Source of the DNA: Tomocerus qinae
Taxonomy: Eukaryota; Arthropoda; Collembola; Entomobryomorpha; Tomoceridae
Assembly: GCA_020055645.1 (NCBI GenBank)
Contig: CM034549.1
Coordinates: 5,890,001 to 5,954,000, forward strand
Direction of reading: 5' to 3'
DNA: 64,000 bases
Positions within the stretch are counted from its first letter, which is position 1. Every line of letters starts with the position of its first letter. Below are positions 47,638 to 58,274 of this stretch, in pieces. The position numbers and the translations under genes are program-made. The notes under the pieces are model-generated. The model had not been told where the DNA came from. It did not search any database and saw nothing but the letters and a program-made list of their open reading frames with translations.

Positions 47638-48483
47638 AGTCAAAACCTACAGCAAGCCGTAACAGAAGCTCGCCTGAGTAAACGTTACCGTGTACACATT
47701 TTGGTAGACGAAAAGTCGCACGTAACACAAAACCGAACCTACGGATTTTGATCAAGCTTTCAGAATTGAGTCTTTATATATGTAGCTACGACATATTAAA
47801 AATTCAGACATTGATATTATAAGGAAACGAAACTATATCATTTAAAAAATCAACAGAAAATCAAAAATATGTAATTGTTGACTATGAAAATCAACAGAAA
47901 ATCAAAAATATGTAATTGTTGACTATGAAAATCAACAGAAAATCAAAATTGATTAATGTTAAATATCAAAATCAACAGAAAATCAAATTTGATTAATGTT
48001 GAATATCAAAATCAACAGAAAATCAAATTTGATTAATCTTTACTATCAAAATCAATACAAAATCAAAATCGATGAATGTTGACTATAAAAATCAACATAA
48101 ATTCAAAATAAATTTGGTAGAAGCGGAGTGAAATGTTTTATACTATCAAACTAACAATTTATAGGAAACGCAATTGAACTTTTTAATGCCCATTTTTCAC
48201 TTTGACTATCAAAATGAAGACAGAGTAGTGAGCGCACGGCATCTCAGCAACCAATGGACCGATTTGCCCGAAAATCAATAGAGATCGTTACCAGACCATA
48301 GGTATGGTTTTTGCCAAGTTTAATTAATATATTCGTCTATTCATTCGGGAGTTATCGTGGGTACGGACGGACCGTCAGACTGTGCGATTCTATAAGCTGC
48401 CTTATTCAGGCGAGCTAAAATTGATTAATGTTAACTATGAAAATCAACACAAATTCAAAATTGATAATTGTTGACTATAAAAA
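47638..48483. mobile_element. HINE/Helentron-like repeat X1 with internal minisatellite
   Basis: Left end near CCTACAGCAAGCCGTAACAG, followed by AGCTCGCCTGA. The centre is a minisatellite of about 40 bp (core GAAAATCAACAGAAAATCAA). It is followed by a conserved 300-bp end (GAACTTTTTAATGCCC, CAATGGACCGATT, GTTATCGTGGGTACGGACGG) that finishes with a hairpin AGCTGCCTTATTCAGGCGAGCT then AA. Minisatellite continues after 48418 until copy A4 interrupts it. A tandem-repeat core, terminal hairpin and insertion in A/T without duplication fit non-autonomous Helentrons (DINE-1/HINE type). No Rep/helicase. Confidence 0.6.
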
Positions 48484-48641
48484 TATAACAGGTAATAACC
48501 TGGAAAAATATACGGTGAGAATGCCAGCAAAACTTAAAAACAAGGCATTATTTAGAGATTGCGGTATGAGAAAATAATGAAATTTTGCAAAAGTATTCTC
48601 CTAAATATCTCCTCGTGCGTTTAAAGTTAAGTCATTTGAAC

Positions 48642-48856
48642 CAAGGAGCTTTAACTGTTTGGGTATCCCTTGGTTTCTCTTCGGCTGTTTTTTCATAAGG
48701 AGGGTTCAGTTAGGCACTTTGCGTTAATATCTATAAGGGACATTTTTCGTCCCTTATCCGATTGTTGCCAATGACAACTGGTAGGATTTGTCCCTTATAG
48801 ATATTCACGCCGAGTGCCTAGCTGAACCCTCCTGTTAAAACTGTTGACACTCCTTG
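48642..48856. mobile_element. P-like MITE of a second subfamily, 215 bp
   Basis: Ends CAAGGAGCTTTAACTG and its near-inverse ...ACTCCTTG; perfect 8-bp target duplication ATTTGAAC (48634-48641, 48857-48864). Subterminal blocks (AGGAGGGTTCAGTTAGGCAC, ATATCTATAAGGGACA) parallel those of the 22929 and 23355 elements, so it is a diverged relative. Copy A1 (about 112-126) lacks it and shows the unoccupied target. Confidence 0.85.
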
Positions 48857-49042
48857 ATTTGAACTATCTTTGAACATTTGTTTTGTGACATGAGTACATG
48901 AGCCGAACCCTCAAAATGTATTTGTTTTCCTGGCCCGTCAATGTAGTTAACCTATGTAGGGATGGAAAATATTTCGTAAAAGAGGAATTTGTTGCTCTTA
49001 TATCTTTGTACGCCTTTGTAAAATAGCATAACGGATTTAATG

Positions 49043-49226
49043 CAGGGTTGCGGTATCCGGATAGGAAGGTGTGGACGAATTGGATAAAATGGTTTTTATC
49101 CACTGGAAAAAATTGATTTTATCCGGATGAAATTAATTTTATGCGGACAAAATGGTTGTGTTTAGTGGACGAAATGGTTTTGTCCACTGGACAAAATCAA
49201 TTTCATCCGGACAAAACGCAACCCTG
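49043..49226. mobile_element. hAT-like MITE, 184 bp
   Basis: TIRs CAGGGTTGCG and CGCAACCCTG; perfect 8-bp target duplication ATTTAATG (49035-49042, 49227-49234). The interior is repetitive in TTATCCRC/GACAAAAT blocks. Non-coding. Confidence 0.88.
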
Positions 49227-50241
49227 ATTTAATGTCAACAACGAAGCTAAGGAGAGTTGACGATATGGCAATTTTTTGTGCCTATATTCTAGATAAAATA
49301 AATATTGTTATGAAATACATAAATGTCTATTTTACATTAAAATCCATCATAATAGAGAATTATAGGCATAGATTAAAATGTAATAATATACCACATATTA
49401 TAAAGTACATTTATAGTATTTATTATATTATTATGGAATTCTTCCTATCTATCTACCGATATCCTGTCCCACGATTTACATTGGTCTTGAACTTAGTTTT
49501 GAACTCTAATGTAAATTCCAATTGACTCCCACTTCCTAAATGACTTTATTGAACTGCCATGTACCTATTATTTTGTCCTGTATAAATCCAATCCAGCTTC
49601 TCACTGCTGTTATTATAGTACATACAGTATTTAATTCAATGCTATCTATGTACTTATAATTAAGATAGGTACTTATTATGCACATTTCAGATTGCATACA
49701 TTCGGACTAATAATAAATCAGTCTTCATCTCAGCTCGTGCATTTAAGATCATTTTGCACAAGACTCATAATAAATTAACCTAGTATTAGTAATTAGAAAA
49801 GCTGGTATAGTCAAGTAATAGTATTGAAAAGATTTGCCATGCATTTTATTTTAAATATTCTATTTGTTTTCTTTAAAACATTACATGATTGCACTCCTAA
49901 TATGAGGGTGTATAAAAATTAAATGTAGTGTCAAAATTTCATTCATAACTGTAACATAGAAATTGCTGATGTTTATTGAAGTCGCCATTTAAAGAAGCTG
50001 GACTAACTAACTAACTAAGGTTTTCAACTTTAAATCCACCAAACGTTAGATTTATGTTTAGTTGAAATTTGATATCTCATTTTGAAATTATTGTCAATTA
50101 TAACAATTACAAAGTCTGTTCGATATCAGTGTTGAAGAATTGCAAGGGAATAGCTTTAAACGCACGGGGAGATTATTTAGGAGAATACTTTTGCAAAATT
50201 TCATTATTTTCTCATACCGCAATCTCTAAATAATGCCTTGT

Positions 50242-51133
50242 TAGCTCGCCTGAATAAGGCAGCTTATAGAACCACACAGTCTGTCCGTACGTCCGTCCGT
50301 ACGTCCGTCCGTCCCCACGATAACTTTCAAAAGCAATGACGGATATTGACCAAACTTGGCAAAAACAATGCCTATGGACCACTGACGATCCCTATTGAAT
50401 TGGGGGTGAATCGGTCCATTGGTTACTGAGATAACGCGCGCTCACTTTGTCTTCATTTTGATAGTCAAAGTGAAAATTTGGCATTAAATGGACATTAAAA
50501 ACTTCAATGGCGTTTCTTATAAATTGTTAGCATAATAGCATAAAATATTTCAATCCGCTTCTACCAAATTTGAGATTTTATAATAAATCAAATTAAACCG
50601 AATAATAACTATTAGACGATGGAAAAAATCTATTTTGGGTTTTTATTCAATTTTATAGTCAAATTTACATTTTTTGATTTCCTTTAAATTTTAGATTAAA
50701 TATCTGTTTTCACAATCAACATTTATCAATTTAGATTTTTTGTTGATTTTCATAGTCAACATTAATCAATTTAGATTTTCTGTTGATTTTCATAGTCAAC
50801 ATTAATCAACTTTGATTTTCTGTTCATTTTCATAGTCAACATTAATCAACTTTGATTTTCTGTTCATTTTCATAGTCAACATTAATCAATTTTGATTTTC
50901 TGTTCATTTTCATAGTCAACATTAATCAATTTTGATTTTCTGTTCATTTTCATAGTCAACATTAATCAATTTTGATTAATATGTCATAGCTACATATATA
51001 AAGACCCAATTCTGAAAGTTTGATCAAAATACGTACGCTCGGTTTTGTGCTGCGTGCGAGTACTTTTCGTCTATCAAAATGTGTACACGGTAACCTTCAC
51101 TCAGGCGAGCTTCTGTTACGGCTTGCTGTAGGT
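50242..51133. mobile_element. HINE/Helentron-like repeat X2 (inverse orientation)
   Basis: Inverse copy of X1: begins AGCTCGCCTGAATAAGGCAG and ends GGCTTGCTGTAGG. The minisatellite at 50700-50980 has the core TTTTCATAGTCAACATTAAT. It sits in the right arm of copy A4, splitting CTTGTT from TTTTAAG. The join adds only A/T bases, so there is no target duplication beyond the homopolymer. Confidence 0.7.
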
Positions 51134-51299
51134 TTTTTAAGTTTTGCTGGCATTCTCACCGTATATTTTTCCAGGTTTTTACCTGTTATATTTTTTATTT
51201 TATTGTTTTTCTTGATATATCTGGTTATAACTATCATATAACTACGAACTACAAAAGATTTAACTAGATTATGAATATTTCGGAATTAATTATGTAGGT

Positions 51300-51565
51300 C
51301 ACAGTAGTTTGATCCCCATGGCTACTCCCCCACATACAGTAATGCCCTACCCAAAATAACAAAAATTTTGCACCCAAGTTGGAGGAACTCATGGCATTGG
51401 CAATTTGGGTGTGAATTCTGCAAACTGCTGTTACTATTGACTCCACGTGTTGAGCAGCCACACAAGACCCCATTCAAAAATCGGAACTTGGGTGCAAAAT
51501 TTTTGTTATTTTGGGTAGGGCATTACTGTATGTGGGGGAGTAGCCATGGGGATCAAAATACTGTG
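51300..51565. mobile_element. Palindromic MITE with 82-bp arms
   Basis: 266 bp with near-perfect arms starting CACAGTAGTTTGATCCCC and ending in its inverse; perfect 8-bp target duplication ATGTAGGT (51292-51299, 51566-51573). The unpaired centre is about 100 bp. A fragment lies at 28462-28590. An 8-bp duplication with CACAGT ends fits hAT. Confidence 0.9.
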
Positions 51566-52511
51566 ATGTAGGTATCAATACCATGCATGACAATGTACAG
51601 TACTCTTGTAAAGTTGTCATTTCCGAAATATTTATCACTGCCTAGGTTATAATGTAAATTTTACGTTTATGGAAAAATGATATATAATATGCTATTTGAT
51701 CTTTATAAATTTGTTATTTTATAAAGCTTGAGTGAGATAAATAGTTGGTATCCTCGTAGTTAGTAAAACAGAAGCCAGCAAAGCGTAAATGTTTGTAATA
51801 GTATATAGTAATAATGAGCATTATAGATATGCATGCCTATTACAATTAGACATTTTCGATGCCTGGAATCGCACTCAATGATATTTTTTTCATCCCTGAA
51901 ATTTTCCCTCATTGTTTATTTTTTAAATCCCTGTAAGTAACCTCAAGCCTAATATATTTTCCATCCCTGGAATTGTTCTCAGTACTCCGTATTTGCATTG
52001 AGGTGTGAATGTAACTGGGATTATTGAGAATGGGAATACTACGTATAGTAACAGGAATAATGCATCTTTAAATCCGACATGGCCGTCATCACTCAGTGCA
52101 GTGCACTCAGTACTCCGTATCTACGGAGATTGAATTAGGAAATGGAATGTTCAATGTGTATTCCTATTCCATAATATACACTCTATCCAGTACCCAATTG
52201 ACTATGACTATGACGCATTGTACCAAGTAGCCAAGGAGATAAATTAGATGACCAAACAATTTCAAAATTCATTCTTCCGGTTCCTACGGCTAAAGTTGAC
52301 ACGGAAAAGCTGATTTGATATTAAAGCACACCCCGCAAAGAAATGCTTTACGTTTTCGGTAACTTGCATTATTTCATAAAAGCTGCTAGTTTACGAGCAA
52401 TTCCAGTTGACAAAATTTTACCTACGTCAGAAGTGCAGTATAAGTGGTGAAACCACACATTGCCCTTCGGGCAATGCGCTGTCTGCTTTGCAGTTTCTCC
52501 CCGTATAAAAA

Positions 52512-53934
52512 TCAACATAAATTATTCAAAATTGAATAATTTTGACTATGAAAATCAACATTAAATCAAAATTGAATAATGTTGATTATGAAAATCTAAA
52601 GAGAATCAAATTCGGCCAATATTAAACCTACGGCAAGCCGTAACAGAAGCTCGCCTGATCAAAGGGGACCGTGTACACTACACGGGCAATCAAAATAGAT
52701 TAATATTGGCTATAAAATTCAACAGAAAATCAAAATAGATTAATATTGACTATTAAAATCAACATAAAATCAAAATAGATTAATGTTGACCATAACAATC
52801 AACAGAAAATCAAAATAGATTAATATTGACTATTAAAATCAACATAAAATCAAAATAGATTAATGTTGACTATTAAAATCAACATAAAATCAAAATAGAT
52901 TGATATTGACTATTAAAATAAACAAAAAATCAAAATTGTCTAATATTGAGTATCAAAATAGACAAAAAATCAATGTTGATTAATATTGAGTATCAAAATC
53001 AAAAGAAAATCAAAATCGGTTAATATATACTATCATAATGAAAAGCAATTCGAAAAATGTAAATTTGACTATCAATTTGCATATAAATGCGAAATCGATT
53101 TATTTCCGTCCTATAATAGGTAATTTCCGGTTTTATTTACTTAATTATTAAATCTTAAATTTGGTCGAAGCGGCATTTAATATTTTGTACTATCCCGCTA
53201 ACAATCCGTTGGAAGCGCAATTGAACTTCTTATGTCCCTTTAATGCCATATTTTCATTTTGACTATCAAAATGAAGACAAAGTGAGCGCGCGGCATCTCA
53301 GCAACCTATGGACCAATGTGGTTCATTTTCAATAGGCTTTGTCACAGGTCCGTAGGCAATGGTTTTGCCAAGTTTAGTTGAAATCCATCAATGTCTTCAA
53401 AAGTTATCGTGTAAACGGACGCACGGACGCACGGACACACGGACGGACGGACTGTTGGATTCTATAAGCTGCCTTATCAGGCGAGCTAATAATGAAAATC
53501 AATAGAAATTGGAATAATGCAAGTTTGACTATAAAATTGAATATAAATGCGAAATAGATTTATTTCCGTCCTCTTATAGTTACTTTCCGGTTTTATTTGC
53601 TTTACTATAAAATCTTAAATTTGGTAGAAGCGGAGTGAAATATTTTATACTATCACGCTAACAATTTATAGGAAACGCAATTGAACTTTTTAATGCCCAT
53701 TTTTCACTTTGACTATCAAAATGAAGACAAAGTGAGGGCGCGGTATCTCAGCAGTTAGCAACCAATGGACCGATTAGCCTTAAAATCAATAGGGATCGTC
53801 AGTGGTCCATAGACATAGTTTCTGCCTAGTTTGGTCAATATCCGTCTTTGCGTTCGAAAGTTATCGTGGGTACGGACGGACGTACGGACGGACAGACTGT
53901 GCGATTCTATAAGCTGCCTTTTCAGGCGAGCTAA
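52512..53934. mobile_element. HINE/Helentron-like repeats X3 and X4
   Basis: 52512-52620 is orphan X minisatellite. X3 starts at about 52624 (CCTACGGCAAGCCGTAACAG) and ends near 53489 with GCTGCCTTATCAGGCGAGCT. X4 (53490-53934) lacks the head and keeps the conserved end, finishing AGCTGCCTTTTCAGGCGAGC. The terminal 300 bp is the most conserved part among X1-X4, more than the minisatellite. Confidence 0.6.
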
Positions 53935-54182
53935 AATTGCCTAAAAATCACAATTTTTTTTGGTAATTTCCCTTTGTCTTGGTAACGGGGGAGGGGAATT
54001 TGCCCCCAATACCCTCCTCAATACTCTGCTGTCTCTCCTCTGCTGGCTGCAAAAAGCGAAAGTTTTGTCTTGACTGTAAATACTAAACTAAACTACGGAC
54101 CTTAACCAGTAACAGAACGCTTGAATTCCTTAAAAATTTCAAAATTTTCAAGCGTAAAATTTGTAAAATTTATTCTGATCAA
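53935..54182. other. Unique spacer, no gene seen
   Basis: Short region between repeat X4 and the 23-bp satellite; no coding signal. Confidence 0.4.
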
Positions 54183-55100
54183 TGTAGAGTAAGTATAAAG
54201 TAGAATATGGAGTAAGTGTGGAGTAGCATATGGAGTAAGTGTGGAGTAGCATATGGAGTAAGTGTGGAGTAGCATATGAAGTAAGTGTGGAGTAGCATAT
54301 GGAGTAAGTGTGGAGTAGCATATGGAGTAAGTGTGGAGTAGCATATGGAGTAAGTGTGGAGTAGCATATGGAGTAAGTGTGGAGTAGCATATGGAGTAAG
54401 TGTGGAGTAGCATATGGAATAAGTGTGGAGTAGCATATGGAGTAAGTGTGGAGTAGCATATGGAGTAAGTGTGGAGTAGCATATGGAGTAAGTGTGGAGT
54501 AGCATATGGAGTAAGTGTGGAGTAGCATATGGAGTAAGTGTGGAGTAGCATATGGAGTAAGTGTGGAGTAGCATATGGAGTAAGTGTGGAGTAGCATATG
54601 AAGTAAGTGTGGAGTAGCATATGGAGTAAGTGTGGAGTAGCATATGGAGTAAGTGTGGAGTAGCATATGGAGTAAGTGTGGAGTAGCATATGGAGTAAGT
54701 GTGGAGTAGCATATGGAGTAAGTGTGGAGTAGCATATGGAGTAAGTGTGGAGTAGCATATGGAGTAAGTGTGGAGTAGCATATGGAATAAGTGTGGAGTA
54801 GCATATGGAGTAAGTGTGGAGTAGCATATGGAGTAAGTGTGGAGTAGCATATGGAGTAAGTGTGGAGTAGCATATGGAGTAAGTGTGGAGTAGCATATGG
54901 AGTAAGTGTGGAGTAGCATATGGAGTAAGTGTGGAGTAGCATATGAAGTAAGTGTGGAGTAGCATATGGAGTAAGTGTGGAGTAGCATATGGAGTAAGTG
55001 TGGAGTAGCATATGGAGTAAGTGTGGAGTAGCATATGGAGTAAGTGTGGAGTAGCATATGGAGTAAGTGTGGAGTAGCATATGGAGTAAGTGTGGAGTAT
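54183..55100. repeat. 23-bp satellite, about 40 copies
   Basis: Highly uniform 23-bp units with the core GTGTGGAGTAGCATATGGAG. Only a few sites vary (GAAGTAAG, GGAATAAG), and the variant units recur at similar relative positions, for example near 54270, 54600 and 54945, which suggests a higher-order unit of about 330-345 bp. Since 23 is not a multiple of three, all three minus frames stay open for about 310 codons; these are artefacts. Confidence 0.95.
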
Positions 55101-55129
55101 AACATAAAGTGGTTAAGGAGTACTTACCT

Positions 55130-55740
55130 CAAGGGTGCATAAAGCTACCCGTCACCCACCACGAAGTTACCCCCTGTCAAAATTCCACCTGCCGTGTAAT
55201 TACCCTTTAAAATTATACCTGCCGTCCACTTGCCCATTAAACATCTACGTGCCGTCCACTTGACCATCTAAAATCCACCTGCCTGGATGTTACCCGTCAA
55301 AATTCTCCGTGCTTTAAAATTACACGTGAAAATGTTTCCTGCAAAATTGCTTCACGTTAGGTAATCAATGTTAATTGTGAAACGAAATCCTCTTCAATTT
55401 CAAAATCCGTAATACCCGCCAAAATGCTTTAAAATTCCTCTGTCAAAGTCCTACGCGTTGTAAAATTTCCCGTTAAAATTCCATCTGCCGTGAAATTACC
55501 CGTCAAAATTTATCCTGCCGTACACTTACATATCAAACATTAACTTGCCTTTTTCTTCCCCAGCAAAAACTTACCTGACGTGATGTAACCCGTCAAAATT
55601 CTGCGTGCTGTAAAATTACCCTGCCAAAGTTCTGCCCCCGTGACATTACCCGTTAAAATTCTACCTGCCGTGAAATTATCCGTCAAAATTCTACCTTCCC
55701 TGAAAGTACCCGTCAAAATTAAGCCTGCCGTCGATGAGAG
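55130..55740. repeat. Diverged 30-bp minisatellite
   Basis: About 20 degenerate units with the core TTACCCGTCAAAATTC and CTGCCGTGAAA. Confidence 0.85.
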
Positions 55741-56110
55741 TTGGTACACGTGTAGTATGGTCTCGGCTTTCGTATAGTTGGATTTCGTCTCCCAGCTACA
55801 TGAAATAAAATATTTTATATTATATCCCATTGGTAGATCTAGTTTTGTGCTTTCTTATACAGTAGTTGCCTACTTGATTGCTTTCTTTTACAGCGTTTAT
55901 AATTAAATGAGATATTTCATTGTACATTACATAACTTGTTTAGCAATCGATTAAAATTCCCCCCACTGACATTTTAATAATTATTTAAATACTAGCTGGT
56001 TATCCCGTCCTACGACTGGGCTCCGTTTCACATAAAGCAAAATTAAAGATTCTCATATGACTAATCCCAAGCTCAAGTGCCCTGATATTTCATACCACAG
56101 TTTCCTTTAC
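55741..56110. other. Unique spacer, no gene seen
   Basis: AT-rich, no coding signal. Confidence 0.4.
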
Positions 56111-57000
56111 AACCTCGGCCAATCCGTACCAATTCAGTAGTTTCACCTCCCCGCCCCTTCCCAAAAAACAATTGTTCCACCGACATGAACTCACCAGGTC
56201 CCTGCCTCGTCCCAAATAACAACTTTTTCACCGACATGTAACCTCCACCTCCCTCTTCCAAATAACAACTTTTTCACCGACATGTAACCTCCACCTCCCT
56301 CTTCCAAATAACAACTTTTTCACCGACATGTAACCTCCACCTCCCTCTTCCAAATAACAACTTTTTCACCGACATGTAACCTCCACCTCCCTCTTCCAAA
56401 TAACAACTTTTTCACCGACATGTAACCTCCACCTCCCTCTTCCAAATAATAACTTTTTCACCGACATGTAATCTCAACCTCCCCTTCCCAAATAACAATT
56501 GTGTCACCGACGTGTAACTTCCAGCTCCCCCTCCCAAATAACAACTTTTTCACGGACATGTAACCTCCACCTACCCTTCCCAAATAACAATTGTTTCAGC
56601 GACATGAAGTTTCTACCTCCCAGCCCCTTCCCAAATAACAACTTTTCACCGACCTGTAGATTTCTCTTCCCCGGCTCTTTCCGAAATAACAAATTATTCA
56701 TCGAAATGTAACCTCCACCTCAGCTCCCCCTCCCAAATAACAACTTTTTCACCGACATGTAGCCTCCACCTCCCCACCCCTTCCCATAAAACATATCTGT
56801 TTCACCGACATGAAGTCTAAACCTAAACGCCCCCTCTCAAATAACAACTTCTTCACCAACATATACCCTCCTTCTCCCCGCCCTCTCAAATAACAACTTT
56901 TTCACCGACATTTAACCTAGTGCTTCCCACCCCTTCCCTAATAACAATTTGTTTATCGACATGTGGGGTCCTCCTCCCCGCCACTACCCAAATAATATAA
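56111..57000. repeat. 46-bp minisatellite
   Basis: About 18 units with cores CCAAATAACAACTTTTTCAC and CGACATGTAACCTCCACCTC. The five units at 56220-56450 are almost identical; outer units are progressively diverged. Confidence 0.92.
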
Positions 57001-57770
57001 CCTAGGATTTTTACTGCTTCCAGAAGTGAAAACATGGTTTTACTACTCCTGGAAGTATCAACATATTATGGTTTCACTGCTTCTGGAAGTGTCCACATAT
57101 GGTTTTACTGCTTCTGGAATTGTCAACATATAGTTTTATTGCTTCTAAAGGTGTCAACATAGGTATTTATTGCTTCTGGCAGTGTCATCAATAGTTTTAT
57201 TGCTTCTGCACCATATAGTTTTTTGCTTCTGAAAGTGTCAACATATAAATTTATTGATTCTAAAAGAGTCGACATATGGAGTTATTGCTTCAAATAGTGT
57301 CAACATATAGATTTATTTCTTCTAAAAGTGTCAACATAGGTATTTATTGCTATTAGAAGTGTCAACTCAGGTGTTTTTTGCCTTTAGAAGTGTCAACATA
57401 GGTATTTACTGCTTTTAGAAGTGTCAACATAGGTATTTATTGCTATTAGAAGTGTCAACATAGGTATTTATTGCTATTAGAAGTGTCAACATAGGGTTTT
57501 ACTGCTTTTAGAAGTGTCAACATAGGGTTTTACTGCTTCTAGAAGTGTCAACATTGGGCTTTACTGCTTCTAGAAGTCCAAGTATACAGGACCCAAAAAT
57601 CCGAATGTATCAAAAAAATTAAAGAAAATTATCAAAAATGTCAAAAATTTTCAAAGATGTCGAAAATATAGAAAATTGTCCAGAGTGTCGAAAATTGTCC
57701 AGAGTGTCGAAAATTGTCCAAAGTGTCGAACATTGTCTAAAGTGTCGAAAATTGTCAAAAATATCATAAA
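57001..57770. repeat. Minisatellites of about 30 bp and 19 bp
   Basis: 57010-57575 consists of roughly 19 units with the core CTTCTAGAAGTGTCAACATA. 57660-57765 has about five 19-20 bp units with GTCGAAAATTGTC. Confidence 0.9.
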
Positions 57771-58274
57771 TATCTTATATAAATATCAAAAACATATAAA
57801 ATACTGTTCAAACTATTTAGAGTATTCAAATTGCAATGTGTGGCTACAAAGGACTTTGAATTTCTCTTACTTTGTGCACAATTCTTAGAAGCTAGCGGAC
57901 GGCTGAGAGGCTCAAAATTTTTGACCGTTTTGTCATTTTTGACAATTTTCGATAGTTGTTTTGGAGACATTCGAATTCTCGGGCCCCGCATGTTCGGATT
58001 TTCGGGTCCTGTATGTTGGGATTTTCGGGTCCCGTATATTAGGATAGTGCCGTGTGCAATGCCATAAGAATAAAAGTTTCGTACCATGTGCAGGTGTGAC
58101 AAAACTCGATTTTAAGTAAGTAATTTGAAGAAAACCATGGTCACCCATTCCACCAGAGCGACGAATCCGTCAGATTAGACGGTGAAAGTCCTCTAGTGGC
58201 AAAGTCAGCTGGGTTTTCCTTTCCCTTAAGAGCCCAGTGCTTTTAAATTTGGAAATCTCTGATGACTATCAAAA
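57771..58274. other. Unique spacer, no gene seen
   Basis: No coding signal. Contains GGGTCCCG/CGGGCCCC-type words in short inverted relation around 57980-58040. Confidence 0.4.

Larger units (their letters stand above)
48484..52511. repeat. Family A stem-loop repeat, copy A4 (with nested insertions)
   Basis: Inserted in X-type minisatellite, which resumes at 52512. Arms at 48484-48630 and 50150-50241 plus 51134-51190; the right arm is split by repeat X2. The loop carries a P-like MITE (48642-48856) and a hAT-like MITE (49043-49226). The tail (51190-52511) carries a palindromic MITE (51300-51565) and ends in CATTGCCCTTCGGGCAATG then TTTCTCCCCGTATAAAAA. Flanks show TATAAAAA at the left edge (before TATAACAGG) and at the right end. 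This is a possible 8-bp duplication, but TATAAAAA also ends other copies. Confidence 0.72.

Noticed and set aside
54183..55100. CRISPR-like regular repeat array
   Set aside because: Units are contiguous with no unique spacers, and the window is eukaryotic.
54102..55105. Three over-300-codon overlapping open frames on the minus strand
   Set aside because: They are the three frames of a 23-bp tandem repeat; the same 23-residue pattern appears in each frame, as expected from a unit not divisible by three.
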